Part shown: positions 13,015-25,827 of the stretch, one piece after another
Layout of the letters: each line of letters opens with the position of its first letter
Numbering within the stretch: the stretch's first letter is position 1
Origin: Adineta vaga
Lineage: Eukaryota; Rotifera
Reading direction: 5' to 3'
Length of the DNA: 64,000 bases
Assembly (NCBI GenBank): GCA_021613535.1
Contig: CP075495.1
Span: 10,230,001-10,294,000 of the forward strand
Made by a program: the position numbers and the translations under genes
Notes under the pieces: generated by a model
The model's input: only the letters and a program-made list of their open reading frames with translations
Databases searched by the model: none
Told to the model about the DNA's origin: nothing

Positions 13015-13913
13015 GATTAAATAGTAAATATAAAAGACGAAGATGAACAAAAGTCAATATTGTTGTTCTTCTCGTTCGATTTGTGTAAAATGTATACAAA
13101 TGAATGATAAATAACGTAACGTGACGAATGTATGTATTTGAAATATATACGTTTGATTTCTTCTTCTCTTCTTCTAACTATAGACACGATAGATTACCGA
13201 AAATGGATTATATAGAATCGTCATTGTTTACAATTGAAGAAAAACATAGAATAAATTTCGTTATTAAGTAATTATATTCATTGAATAACACCATTAATAG
13301 ATTAGTCGATGAATTGATAAAATCATGTTTTTCTTTTGTTATAAAAAAGATTTAGATCTGATTTTAATTAAACAAGTATCAAGTAAACAATGAAGTACAT
13401 ACATTCATTCCTAATGCTACGCATTTTCTCAAAATATCATGACTTTTTATTGTCTTTAATCTAATGAATCATGAGCTTATGGAAAACAAGCGGATTTATT
13501 TGCATTTCATCTGACTACATAAGATAGTATATTACAAACGAGCATATATATATATATATTGAATCTGTAAGAGAAATTCGTGTTTTTTTCTTTATTATAA
13601 TCTAAAGGTAGTGAATCAAAGTATCCATACAATTAAATATATTTCTTCCGATGGAGATGAGGATAAACAAAATGAAATGAATACATTGATGTATGAGTGC
13701 AAAGACAAAGAGAGAAGGAAAACATTGTCGTCATTTAAATGAAATTATAAGTACAAATCATACGTTGTGATATAAATTCATTTGATTAGTACGCACACAT
13801 CAAAATTATAGACTACTACACAAGACGAAAAGAAGGAGATTCAAAAAGAAGAAGAAAAAAAACGAAGAAGTGAACACTTTTGAAATTGCACACATTTGTG
13901 TCTTATATCCACA
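13015..13913. other. Intergenic spacer
   Basis: Upstream region of the multi-pass membrane-protein gene and 3' flank of the NDRG gene. It is AT-rich with a short TA repeat near 13545-13560 and no coding signal. Confidence 0.5.
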
Positions 13914-16900
13914 TCACTGGTGTGCAGAGAACATGAGTAAATAGAGAGATGAATGTTTATGTATATTTATATATGTATAGATATTTATATATGTGCGTGT
14001 ATAAGTGATTTGAAAAATAAAATTTATGAAGGAAATTTTGGTGGTGAACCAATTATTGTTGGTGATGTTGTCGTAGGTTGTTGCAAGTACAGAACTACGT
14101 CGTGGTCGATCAGCATCTTCCATGGACATTGCACGAGATAAACGACCTAAACCAGCTAAACCTGCTTCCATTGGTAAACCAGATACTAGAAAATAAACAT
14201 AGTTAAGGTGAAAATCATTGATAAAGATACATACATAATCCAATGCCTTGTAAAAAGAATTGCATTGATTTTGCTAAGACATCAGGCTAAATGGAAATAA
14301 CAGGGTTTATTAGAAGAAGAAGAAAAAAAACAGTTATAGTTTGTTTTTGTTACTTACAGCTTCACCGAGTACATCACCAACATCATCTGCGACAAGTAAT
14401 GGTGAATTGACCATTTTTTGAGGATTATTACGTGATTCACGAAGTCGTTCATAGAATTTTTCTGTTGTACCAATAACTGAACTTTTTTTTCCGACAGCTA
14501 CCAAACAGTCAACACTAAAAATAAACAAATTATCTAAATAATTCAGACTTATTTTTATAAACGAAAATCTATTGATTTCTTTCATTCGACAATTGGCTCT
14601 TATTTTTATGATTAATTATCGGTCAACTATCAACATAGCATGCTATATTGTCTCTTGGAATTTAAATAATTAAAAATCTCATCAACTAATATTCCGACTA
14701 TTCCCATGAGAATCAATAAATGTTACTATGCAAATCTATAATATATGATGGAAAACTTACGTTAATTTGTCCAATTTATCCACAAGATTAGTTCGACTAT
14801 AAATAGAAAAGTATTGTTTTTTTTCTTTCTTTCTCTAAATCAAACTAATTTCATTTTGACTTACTTCAAAAAAGCATCCATAAATAAAGCCAAATTTTTC
14901 GCCGTTCTCTTTTGATAAAGTTTTTCCGAAAATTCACGAATATTTGCTTCAAGTAATTGAGAATCACCATAACCCTAGACAACGTGGAAAAAAACGATCG
15001 AAATTTATTCTTAATCAATTCAAAACTAGGAAAAAAAACGTATTAATTGAACATTCATGCAGCATATCTAGATTTTGTTAGTAAATAAAACAAGAAATTT
15101 AATACCTTAACATCTTTTGAATAGTTTGCAAACATCGATTTCTGCAAAAATTTAGCTCATAATATACACATAGTTAACTTAACATACAAAATAACCACGA
15201 GAGCACAAAAGAAAATAATGAAGGAACTCTAGAGAGAAGAACTCATGCTTAGGTAAACAAAATTTTCGTTGATAGAATGAATGAAATTAAAATTACACCT
15301 TGTTCTTGTGCAGATCGTCGTTAGACTATAAAAGCATTGAAAATCATAAAAAAAGAGGACAAGTCTAAGACAATCTTAACAAAACAAGAATCTAATCGAA
15401 TTATCAATGCATACTTTAAAAGAATTCTTTCGTTCAATTTTCTATATATATATATATGCAATAGGTTATGCAAGTGACTTATTATTTTATAGGCAACAAA
15501 GAGAATAATCCAATCGTATCACATTACACATACCTTTGCTGCATCCTAAAATGAATAGAAATATATGCATATTTATAATGAAAAGAATTGAGCTATGAAA
15601 TAACATACTCGACCAAATCGATGCCAAATGAGATAAGCTTCAGCATCAGGATTCATTCCTTTGTGAATTAATTTCCAGTTATTAAGTTTATCCTTCATCA
15701 TTTCCATAAAACCAGCAGTTGTACCAGTTGGATGAACAAGTACAAGGCCATGAACACGCGATGGATATTCAATAGCAAAACGACATGCAATATTAGCTCC
15801 TGCTCCTTCACCAAATATAACTACTTGTGGAATATTTAAATGATCAACAATATTTATTAATTCACTAGCTATATCATCTAAACTTGGATACTTTCTACAA
15901 ATAGAAGATTTGTTTTTTTTTGAAAAACTATATTCAAATCTTGACATATGAATATTTACTCGATAGATAGAGCAGCAGCATCATCTTCTTGTCCAGGTAA
16001 ATCAACATGTACCCAAACAATTCGTTGTTTACTAGAAATATAAAACAATACAATTTCAATCAAATATATTCTATCAATTCATTTCAAAGACTTACAGAGC
16101 ACGCATTTCAGGTTGAGAAACATATTCAGTAAAAACTGAATCTAAATTGTTTAATAAAAATTGATTACAATGCTTTCAAAATCAAAAATTCGTCTTCACT
16201 TACGACTACAACCAATATCATGGATAGTCATAACATAACATTTCGAATTACTACCAGTATCGTCCTGAAATAAATTCATAGATTCGGGTTTTTCTTTGTG
16301 AAAATAATTCTTACTTGAACCCATGCGGTATAATCAAGACCAAGCTTGTTCGATCGGATCACATATTTCTAAACAAAAGTATACATTTATATTCCATATT
16401 CACAAACTTTTTTTATTAATTTATTAGTAAGAAGAGCAGCAAAACGTATTTTCTATCTAAACTTACTGGAAGACTTGAATTCTATTGAAAATAAAAATAC
16501 AAAACAAATCAAATCAATATATTATTTTTTAATCACAAATATAAAACTAAACTATTCTTCATCTCCTTATTTAAGATATCTTGAAAACAACTTATGCAAA
16601 CGATATCTATCTAGCGTAAGAAACTGTTTCAATGCTTTTCTTAATTTGTCCGTTAGAGTAAAGAACAACAGATATTTGTCAGAAAGAACGTTTATCTGAA
16701 GTATATTTTTCGCGTGTAATCAAATAGAAGAAATGGAAATATCTGAAAATATACTCACTTGATTTTGTTCAACTGTTGCAAGTTTTTCAAGTAATCCTGT
16801 ACGATCCATTTCTTCCATTTTAGATTTAATACGAATAAAAATAAAATTCGATCGGTTTCTTCTTCTTTTTTTTTATATAAAAAAAAGTAAATCGAATTAG

Positions 16901-18912
16901 AAGGTTTTTTTTTACTTTTTGTCCATACTGTATATATATATATATATCTATATTTATGCGCGTGTGTATGTGTGAGGGTGTATTTGTTCAGTCAGCGAAA
17001 AGAAATAGACGGTATTACGCACACATATTCACATACATTTGTGTCTAGAACAAGTGTAAAATGAGAGAGAGGGAGAGAGTGATATACAAACGCAAGTTGA
17101 CGGGCGTTTATGATTGAAATCGGACTCTTTTACGTTATGAAAGGAGAAAAAAAACGAGCAGGTTAACAGTACGACAACGGTAAACGACATAAAAGAGAAT
17201 TATGAGAAAAGTAAAGATATGTTTTACATAGAGTGACTAAGTAATTTGAAACATGGAATAAAATTTATCGGATAACAATCTGTTGTTAAAAATCGTTTTA
17301 TCCATCAAAATTTAATCAAATATTGTACTAATTCTATGTATGATTACAGCAAAAAAATGTATATAGGATGGAAGTACAACAACGCGATTGCTGTGACTTA
17401 TCGGAACTCGTTAAGTTAGACTAAGTACACAGTGTCATTTTTTTTCCTTGTTTTCCTGCTTCAGAAAAGCTAGAGAACAGAACAGAACGGTGAAAAAAGA
17501 GAATGAGAAAAGAAAAATCGTAACATCCATCTTCAGCTTTAATATTCTTCTATTCCACTCTTCCATATATATTTTTTCCTCTTTCTATTATTACTTATGT
17601 CTTACAATAGTCTGTAGCTAGAAAGCTGCTGCTTGCTTGTGCTTGTCGACGAGGCCGTCATTTGCTTGCTTGTTCGCTCGAGCCCAAATGACATCCGGTG
17701 TCGGAGAGAATGTCGACACAATGTGAGAAAAAAAATGAAAGAAAATGAAGAAGAAATCGTATGATATGCAACCGCACATAAAAGAAAATGTCGATGATAG
17801 AATTATGTGGAACATATGTGCGAGAAATACTGTCTGGAAATGATATTATTCATGAATCAATAAAATCTATCATTACTTTATCGTAATCAAAGAAAAAGAA
17901 ACTGCAAAACTGATTATGATGAGTAAAAACCGCTGATATTTTTATTCATGATTCATTATTAAAAGAGATAAATAGAACGAACGTTGTCTTGTACAAATAC
18001 GTATGTTTATAATGTCTTCTATATATTATAATGTATACGGAAGATATTTTCGATTTTTCTGATAAGAATTGTAACAAAAAAATTACAATTAATAACTTCA
18101 TTATATTAGTGTAATGTAGTCAATACAGATTTTCAACAGAAAAAAGGATAAAACTTTGAGTATTTCACATGAATTAATCTCTTTATCCGTAGAATGATAT
18201 ATTTCTGTTCTATACTCATTCAATTGAATAAATATACCTTCGGTAGATATTCTAATCCAGAATTTAACTTCGAGTTATAAGATAAACGAAGTCAATTTAT
18301 GTATTAATATAATAATTATTCTTTTAAAGACATAGCAGCATCTTTTCTTCTGATTAGCCGAGGGTTTGACTGCCATCTGTCGAACTTCCACGAGCTCTTT
18401 TTCTTTTCTATTCGGAAGAAAAAAGTCCTCGAATATAAGTTCAGTTAATTATAACATGAAATATTTATTTTTACATAAATATAATTGAAGGTCAAGGCAA
18501 AAAAGAGAGTCATTAAAAAATCAACAAAATTCACACAATTCTCTTATGTAAATGACTAAATATTAAATTGGAAAAGTTCTCTTTTTTAACAACTAAGTTT
18601 CATCTTCAAGGAAGAAGTTTTCATCATTAACATAATTCTGTTAATGTTTCTAATGAGAGAAGAAAAAAAACTTTCTCATCTATCATCGCTTATTTCCGAT
18701 AACAATTATCATGAAGTCCACAAGACAAGTCATATCTAACAAAACAGACCTATATAATTTGTTTTAGTTCTGGTAATGTGTGTAGTTTTTTCTCCTCATT
18801 CATACTAATTTCTTTTTCAAGACACAAAAAAAAGAAATGTTTACAATACCTGTTCTTGAGCAGGAACACTCATTTGAAATCGAAGCATTTTCTCTCGAAT
18901 TGGTGCATCCAT
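13914..18912 (-). CDS. NDRG: NDRG family protein (alpha/beta-hydrolase-like) with alternative first exons and micro-exons
   Basis: N-myc downstream-regulated genes encode alpha/beta-hydrolase-fold proteins without the usual catalytic triad, linked to stress and trafficking. Exon products include DYTAWVQ, CYVMTIHDIG, the block YPSLDDIASELINIVDHLNI and IFGEGAGANIACRFAIEYPS, with the position of the hydrolase nucleophile elbow occupied by GEGAGA. Later come GLVLVHP, SQLLEANIREFSEKLYQ and VDCLVAVG. Two first exons, each with its own ATG, both end in phase 0: distal 18912-18850 (MDAPIREKML) and proximal 16818-16759 (MEEMDRTGLL). Cassette-like exons are 16467-16481 (15 bp), 15534-15545 (12 bp), 15299-15325 (27 bp) and 15106-15141 (36 bp). 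The tail is doubtful: the frame that enters the last exon runs to 13914 with poor composition, whereas a shifted frame gives TTTSPTIIGSPPKFPS and stops near 14030. Confidence 0.88.
16931..16948. repeat. (TA)n microsatellite
   Basis: A short run of alternating TA lies just upstream of the proximal NDRG first exon. A CT-rich/GT-rich stretch follows it. Similar TA runs sit at 49086-49104 and 59406-59425. Confidence 0.8.
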
Positions 18913-21900
18913 TTGTTTAGTATTTTGAAAAAAGTACTTTCAATAATATAAATTTCATCTATTTCCAAGTGTATGTCACGAAGAATACGTTTATCCTATG
19001 ATGTTGTAGATAAGATCATCTAAAAAACTAAAATACATATATGTACATAGAAACTCTTTTATTAGTCGTTCGGTCTTTCTTAAAATACGTTAGAGAATTG
19101 TTGATAAGAGCAAAACCAATATAGCATGCACAGTGATATAATAATAGCGTTTCTATTTCATAAGCTCCTTCTCTCTCTTTGTTCTCTTCACTCTGTTTTG
19201 GATATTCTATGATTGACAGATAGATAGCAATGTTAAATTGCCACTATTACCATCACGGAAGATAGACAAGAACAAAAATGAGAAGACATAGGACATATAA
19301 ACATATATATATTCACTTTTTCACTCGCAAACTACTCGTATTCGTCGCTCTCGACAATCACAAGTAAACGCGGCGACGTCTCATTTTTATGAAACTAATA
19401 GAAATTAGTAAAAGCGCGCGCGTATGGATGTCATTTGGCAAAAAAGAAAAAGGATCAGCCATAGAAGAGTTCGAACTCAACATGCAGTCCGTTGATTTTC
19501 GAATTTCTATGTCAGTGATACAAAAACTTTCTATGAAAAGTATATCAATGATTTTTGTCTTCTCCAATTGAATAACTAATTATTTTGCTAAAACTCATTT
19601 AAACGAATTAATTGCAACTAATTGCTATCCTCATAGAAAAACTAAAATTAATTATTAAAGTCCGATACCTAAAACGTTCTACACGGGATTATTTTCATCG
19701 TAAGTCATTTTTCAATGCAACTAGTTTAAAATATAACAGAGAAAGATAGATGATAGTCACCCTTGATGATTTAAGAACAAAGCAGCAAAAAGAAAAAAAG
19801 TAGTTTATATCTATCTATCTATCTGTCTATATATTTACGTCGGAAGAAGAAGAAAAAACTAAGAATGATGTTGGTGTAATTGCATGTCTGCATAGCATCG
19901 TTTCAATATAATTCTTTATGTATAGAACAGACACAAGAAAATCGACTGATATCTCTCCATGCACGGACGAGTAAGACTCAATTAGAACGATGCAGTAGTA
20001 ATACCAAATAAGCACCGACAATAAAAAAAACGCGAACGAAGAAAACTATTCTATAATAACTTCTATCAAGTTGCGGATTCGAATAAGAGAGAAAAAAATA
20101 GAAGAAAAAAAAATCGAGAGATATAGAGAAGGACATCCGACAACACTAGTAAAACATCTATCATTGTTATCAATTTATCTCAGTAGTTGCATTCACAACT
20201 ATCCAACGAGAACTTCTTCTTTTTCTCTCTTTCTTATCAATCGATGCAATATTCTATTTAGAATTATTGTTGAATAAAATGATCATAGTCACAATAGAGA
20301 GAAGATTGTTGTTGTCGTCACCAGAAGAAGAACAAGAAGAAGAAGAAGAAGACGACAACGGCGAGAGATAGAGACAGAGGAAAAAACGAGAACGACGAAC
20401 AAGTATAATAGTCATAATAATGAGACTGATGAAATTAATAGAAGTAGATAGCCTTAAGATACAATATAATGTTGATAGGCTATTCTAATTTAGAGTATCT
20501 TTCTAAGTGAACTCTTGATAATGATAAAATTAATTTTCAAAATCAAAACCATATTGTTTCGATCAACGTAATAGTTCTATTTCTTTACAATCGTTCAATG
20601 ATTTATGGATTTTTCCGATCAAAAAGAAAAAAAACTCAAACTCGACGAGAACATTTATCATTAAATTCAAGATAAAAAATCGAGGTGAATGAACATTTTC
20701 TCGTTTAATAGATCTTGTCAAATCAAGGCTTTATCTTAAACTAATAGAATCTAACATTGTCGTTGACTATGACTGTTTCTGATAGATAATATAAAGACCA
20801 GGATGATATGATTTCCTAATTCGTTTTCTACTGTTCTTTCGAGATGTTAAGACGTTAGAATCAGACAATGATTTTGTATTCCATATTCTTTCGCTTGATG
20901 TAGCTTCCGCAACTATTCTAACCTTATTTATTTTCTGTCAATAAAATAAAACACATAGATCGATCAATTTATGTGTAATGAAAAAATTCTCGTTAATCAT
21001 TATAATACTAAACTGTATTTAAAAAATATTATTGAAAATAGAACTTAACAAACAAAATTTCATATAAAACTAGAATTGAATCAATAAATGAATGAGATAC
21101 GTGTCATAAGCATTTCCGTTTGTAGGGTTCATTATAATGAAGTAGGACGATTCAAGAGTAAATCATTAGATTTATTTCAGGAAAACGAGAAAGAGAGAAA
21201 CGTGTTCAAAAAAACGATTCAAATACATATGATCTTCATTAGTATTTTGATAAGAGACACGCTCTCTACATGCAATGTAATTCTTTACCAATTTAAATAA
21301 TGGTCTTTCCTACGAATGAATGAAATATAAAAGAGAAAAAAAAACTGTGATATTTTCTTATAGATTCGAGGAAATGAAAGGTATCAACTCAATAATCTCT
21401 CTAAAATAATATAAAAGATATTCTTAATAACCTTGAATTTCTTATATGAACGAACGGAAATTTTCTTTGTATGTGGGAAGATTAACTGTAGAAGTATTTC
21501 CTTGCTTAGACATATGGATATCTAACAAGTAACTATATATCAGGGGAAATTCCGAAGTTTTTTGACAGTAATGAGTGATAAATCATATCTTATATAGTAT
21601 AATTTGTGGAAGATTCAATCTATGTTAATAATACATATATATGTCAGATCAAATTGTGTGTCACTGTTTGACACAGATTTGTGGTTGAAGATTTATGAGA
21701 TAACGTGTATATTCAATGGATTAGAACTGGAAATAGTCTAGATGATCGAACAGTAAAAGATACTTAATATTAGAAAATCAATTGTATGCGACCACCGTTT
21801 TACTATCTCTTTCATGTTAATCACGCCGATTGAATCATGATTCATATTGAATACAGTTAATTAACTTATTTTTCTCTGTTTTCTACATAGATGATTTATT

Positions 21901-22093
21901 CTATTTCGTGAATTCTTTAGTACAATATACACATACACATTTAGATAAGAAAAAAATCTACAAGAGAAGAAACGATTATTTTACGGGAGACAATGAATAA
22001 ATGAAGATTTTAACAAATATTACAGACAACAAAATTCCACAATAAAGATAAAGTAAAAAGGTAAGACGAGAGAATGATAAGTCAAATTGAATT
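18913..22093. other. About 3.2 kb without a supported gene
   Basis: Upstream region of the distal NDRG first exon and 3' flank of RACGAP1. It holds many short chance frames, a GAA/AGA purine tract at about 20320-20350, a GATA/CTAT run near 19807-19830 and CGCGCG-type bases near 19414. None of the open frames shows a domain or joins others through plausible splice sites. It is the longest gene-free stretch in the window and may contain regulatory DNA. Confidence 0.55.
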
Positions 22094-24631
22094 TTAAAGT
22101 GGAGAAAAGAATGTATTGACTGGAGCTGGATAATTTGCCGGAGGTGTATTTTGATAATGATGATGACGTGTTAAAATAGGTGTACTGATTGGTTCTTTAT
22201 TGACTGGAGCTGATGGTTCATTATGAATATTTTCAAGTAAAAATTTTGACCAATAATCCGATGACATTTTAAGAAAGAATTCAAGAATTTTGGTTTGTTT
22301 ATATGTTTCACCAACAATATCAATACCCGTTACATGTTTAGAAGAATAACCAATGATAGCTGGTCCCTAAAAGTAAAACAATACAAATGAATTAATATGT
22401 AAATATTTCGTTCGTTTGTCTTTTTACCATGGTTCGACTTAAATTAAGTATTGGCATTCGACAAAGTGGTGATACTGCTACGCGTTGTAAATGAAGAATC
22501 ATAAATGCTAATGTTTCTCGATTTGGTTTAGGTAATTGTTGTATAAGAGCATCAAAATTTTGTTGTTTAACAAAATCGGATTCTTCTTCAATAACATTGG
22601 CAAATGATTTCCACAATGCATTGGTCAATAATGATTCGGATAATGAACGAAGAAAATCTTTGACAACACCACATATTAAATGTATATCATTATAATGAGA
22701 TAAATCAAATAAACCTGTACGCGATTTAAGGATACGTTCTTTTAAATCTTTAACTTGACCTTCAACCCTATAATAAAAATTCAAAAACAATACAAACTCT
22801 TTTCACTGTTCTTTACAAAGATTCGTTTTTAGTATACATACACATTCAATCGATAAATTCCCACTTCTTGTAATCCACGTTGCTCAATCTCTTTGACACA
22901 ATGTACAAGTAATGCAGGTACTTGTAGCTGGTTTGCTTCACGTGTAGTAAATTTAGAAACAGCACCACGATTAGGTGTTTTTACATTAGGTAAACAAAGT
23001 GTTGCACAATTTTCTTTACAGCCCGTATGACACAGGGCACTACATGCTTGACAACGATAAGCTAATTTACCGAAATGAATACGTTTAAGACACTAATGAA
23101 ATGAATACAAAAAAGATGAATGACATCTTTATGAAATAATCTTTTCTTTTTACCACACAACATGTTTCTGGAATGAGTATATTTCGTGAAATGAAATTAT
23201 GTGCACGTGCACGTAATGTACCAATACTTGATGGACTTGATTTCATTAAACTTGTTGGTGTAGCTATTTGATGAAGAGGTGTTGATGGTGTTAATGTTTT
23301 TTGAAGTTTTTGTTCTTGTGATGGTGGACTCGTTATTTTTGGTAATGATGGATAAAGACATTGTTGAATTTGTTGTTGCTGTTGATCTTCATCATGTTTT
23401 GACCAAAAGATATCGTCTGTACTTAACTCTGATTCTTCTATAAAAATATTAAGAAACAAGGAAGGATTGATATTTTAATCATTAATTATGTAGATATTTC
23501 TTATCATACCTGATTTATTTTCAAGCCATTGTCGAGATGGTTTTCGTACTTTTTGTTTGGGTCTTTGTTGAGCTGTCAATGAATGACGTGCTGGTGCGCG
23601 CATTGGTGATGCATATTGATCATTTTGAGTTCTTCCAACGGTAATATTTGAATATGGTGATGCACCTAATTGATCAGCAATATTTGTTGTTGCTCGATGA
23701 TGATGATGTTGTTGTTCTTCATGATGAATTTCTGATGTAATGACTACAGGTCCATTATTAAGGTCATTCATATCAACAGTTGTAGTTGTTGTTGCAACAA
23801 TACGACCCATTGGATAAGGCTAAATAACAGTTTGAAAAAAAAACATATTTGATTTGCAAATCTCTTATTACTTCGTCATGTTTTGGACGCTTTAAATCCA
23901 TGGGATCACCTGAATTACTACTTCGTTTGATTCCACCCACACCCGTTGATTGACTGACAACTTTAGGTAAATTATTCATATTATCAAAATCAAGTTCTTC
24001 GCCAGTACAATTTTTATCCGATAAATCCGTTGTTGTTTCACTATCTGACAAAACTGAATCTCTATACAAAATAAAAATAATACAATACAGACACGTATGA
24101 AAGTTTCAATAAAACGAACCGAAGTATATCCCGTAATTGATCAAAAGTATTTTGACCTGTTATTGTCCCTTTAATTTGATCTAGACATCGTTGTAATTCA
24201 TTCAAACGTTCATTACTACGTTTGTTATGTTGAGTCAAACGAAGAATATGTGAACTAAATAAAAATATATGCTCAATTGTTATAACGAGTGAAAAAAGAT
24301 ATATATATATATATAAATACCTTTGTGATTGAATTTTTTTATCTTTACGTGCTAATTCAGTTCGATATTGTTCAACATATCGATCCATCTGTTCGGAGTA
24401 TGCTCGTAAATCAGTATATTTACGACGAAGATCATTGTGAAATTTGAGAAATGCACTGAATTCTGTTTTGTACAACACAAATAATTGATATTTCTTTGTT
24501 CACAAAATTTCTTTCAACTCACCTTGATCACAACTACGTTGTGCTAAAATATTATTACGTGCAAAAACATCTTGATAAGCTATTAAACGTTGTAAACGTG
24601 CTTTAAAATTAACGGCTGAATTGATCTCCAT
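22094..24631 (-). CDS. RACGAP1: Rac GTPase-activating protein 1 (MgcRacGAP/CYK-4)
   Basis: This subunit of the centralspindlin complex organises the central spindle and cytokinesis and stimulates GTP hydrolysis by Rho-family GTPases. Translation starts at 24631 (MEINSAVNFKARLQ). The first part is a coiled coil (FLKFHNDLRRKYTDLRAYSE through ERLNELQRCLDQI), followed by a polar linker. An atypical C1 zinc domain follows, from RAHNFISRNILIPETCCV and CLKRIHFGKLAYRCQAC through HTGCKENC to LCLP. Next is a RhoGAP domain in which GIYRLN carries the arginine finger, followed by VKDLKERI, the block CGVVKDFLRSLSESLLT, and LPKPNRETLAFMILHLQRVA. The order and wording match animal RACGAP1. The donor after the arginine finger is best placed two bases downstream of the first GT, which restores phase. 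Confidence 0.94.
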
Positions 24632-25153
24632 AAACTAATTTTAGGGAAGCGAAAAAAATGAGATCTATCTGTAGGAGGAGAATTATTTACAACAAATCGA
24701 TCGAAACAAGGAAAGTTGGAATAGACAGAGAACAGAGACACTCGCTGAAGAAAGAATGCGCCTTTGTTGAAGATATCCAACAAGGAACGAAAAAGAAACA
24801 AAATTATAAAATTTATTGTTTAAATTAATCCTTTTTTTCTGTAAAAACTATTCTAATTAAAATTATTTGAAAAATTATTACTTTAATCTTAATGGTAGAT
24901 GGCGCCACAAGAAGACATAGTAACAAAGAATGACACTTAGCAACATGTTTCAATTCTCTACGATAGATTATATACTTAAAGAATAAGCTGATAAAATTGA
25001 AAATGTATCATTGAATTGAATGATAACATGATTTCACAATTACTCAATCATTTTCAACAGCGTTTCTAGAAAGATGAATATGCACTGCATTGTTTTGATT
25101 CGTTTTACTTTAGATTTATTCTTAAATTTCATAGGAAGAAAATTGTCCGAAAA
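24632..25153. promoter_or_regulatory. Shared upstream region of RACGAP1 (-) and SAMD15 (+)
   Basis: The two genes are transcribed away from each other, so this interval of about 520 bases must hold both promoters. A TTTCATAG acceptor-like site ends about 20 bases before the SAMD15 ATG, which fits a 5' UTR intron or a spliced-leader addition site. Confidence 0.5.
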
Positions 25154-25761
25154 ATGGCTAATATGGCAAAAACTATGGCCGATTTACAAAAACTTGGTCG
25201 TGCTGAAGATACTGAAGCATTAGAACGAACGAAAGCGTTGGATATTGAATCTGGTCAAATTTCAGAAGCTGTATATTGGTCATGTGATGAAGTTGCCGAT
25301 TTTATTGAAATGCTTGGTTTTCCACAATATCGAGTATGGTGAAGAAAGCATTTCAATTATGTCCTTTTTTTTTCATTAAAATTTACCTAGGAATGTTTCC
25401 TTCGAAATAAAGTTGATGGTCGTCGATTGATTCTATGTAATGCATCACGTTTAAATGCTCTTGGTATTACAGATTTCAAACATATTATCGTAAGTAGAAG
25501 GTTAATAAGAAAATGTATCTTGTGATGATTTCGATTTAGTCTATATCGAAAAGTATTCGAGATCTTTTAAACATTGAAGAACCTTTTTGGAATCGAAGTA
25601 TTTCGTTGCCTTATATGGAATCGATTGGTCGATATCTCGAACAACGTAGCATAATCGGTCGTCGAGCAGATGAATTAGATTATGAAACATTTACAAATGA
25701 AACACGTGACACTAAATATCAACCAATTTTAACCAATCAAGGTATTCTTAATTGGATCTAA
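25154..25761 (+). CDS. SAMD15: SAM-domain protein, SAMD15-like
   Basis: Three exons: 25154-25333, about 25391-25492 and about 25538-25761. The protein starts MANMAKTMADLQKLGRAEDT. A SAM domain follows (VYWSCDEVADFIEMLGFPQY, then ECFLRNKVDGRRLILCNASR and LGITDFKHI). The segment RDLLNIEEPFWNRSISLPY then leads into IGRYLEQRS. That post-SAM extension is the hallmark of animal SAMD15 and separates it from other SAM proteins. Function is poorly known; related genes are associated with ciliated and testis tissues in vertebrates. The gene converges on the SLC6 gene with only about 66 bases between stop codons. Confidence 0.88.
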
Positions 25762-25827
25762 CATTATTTATTTATATCTAATCACACACGAATAAATTTA
25801 CAAAATATGAGAAAAAAAAGAATGTTT

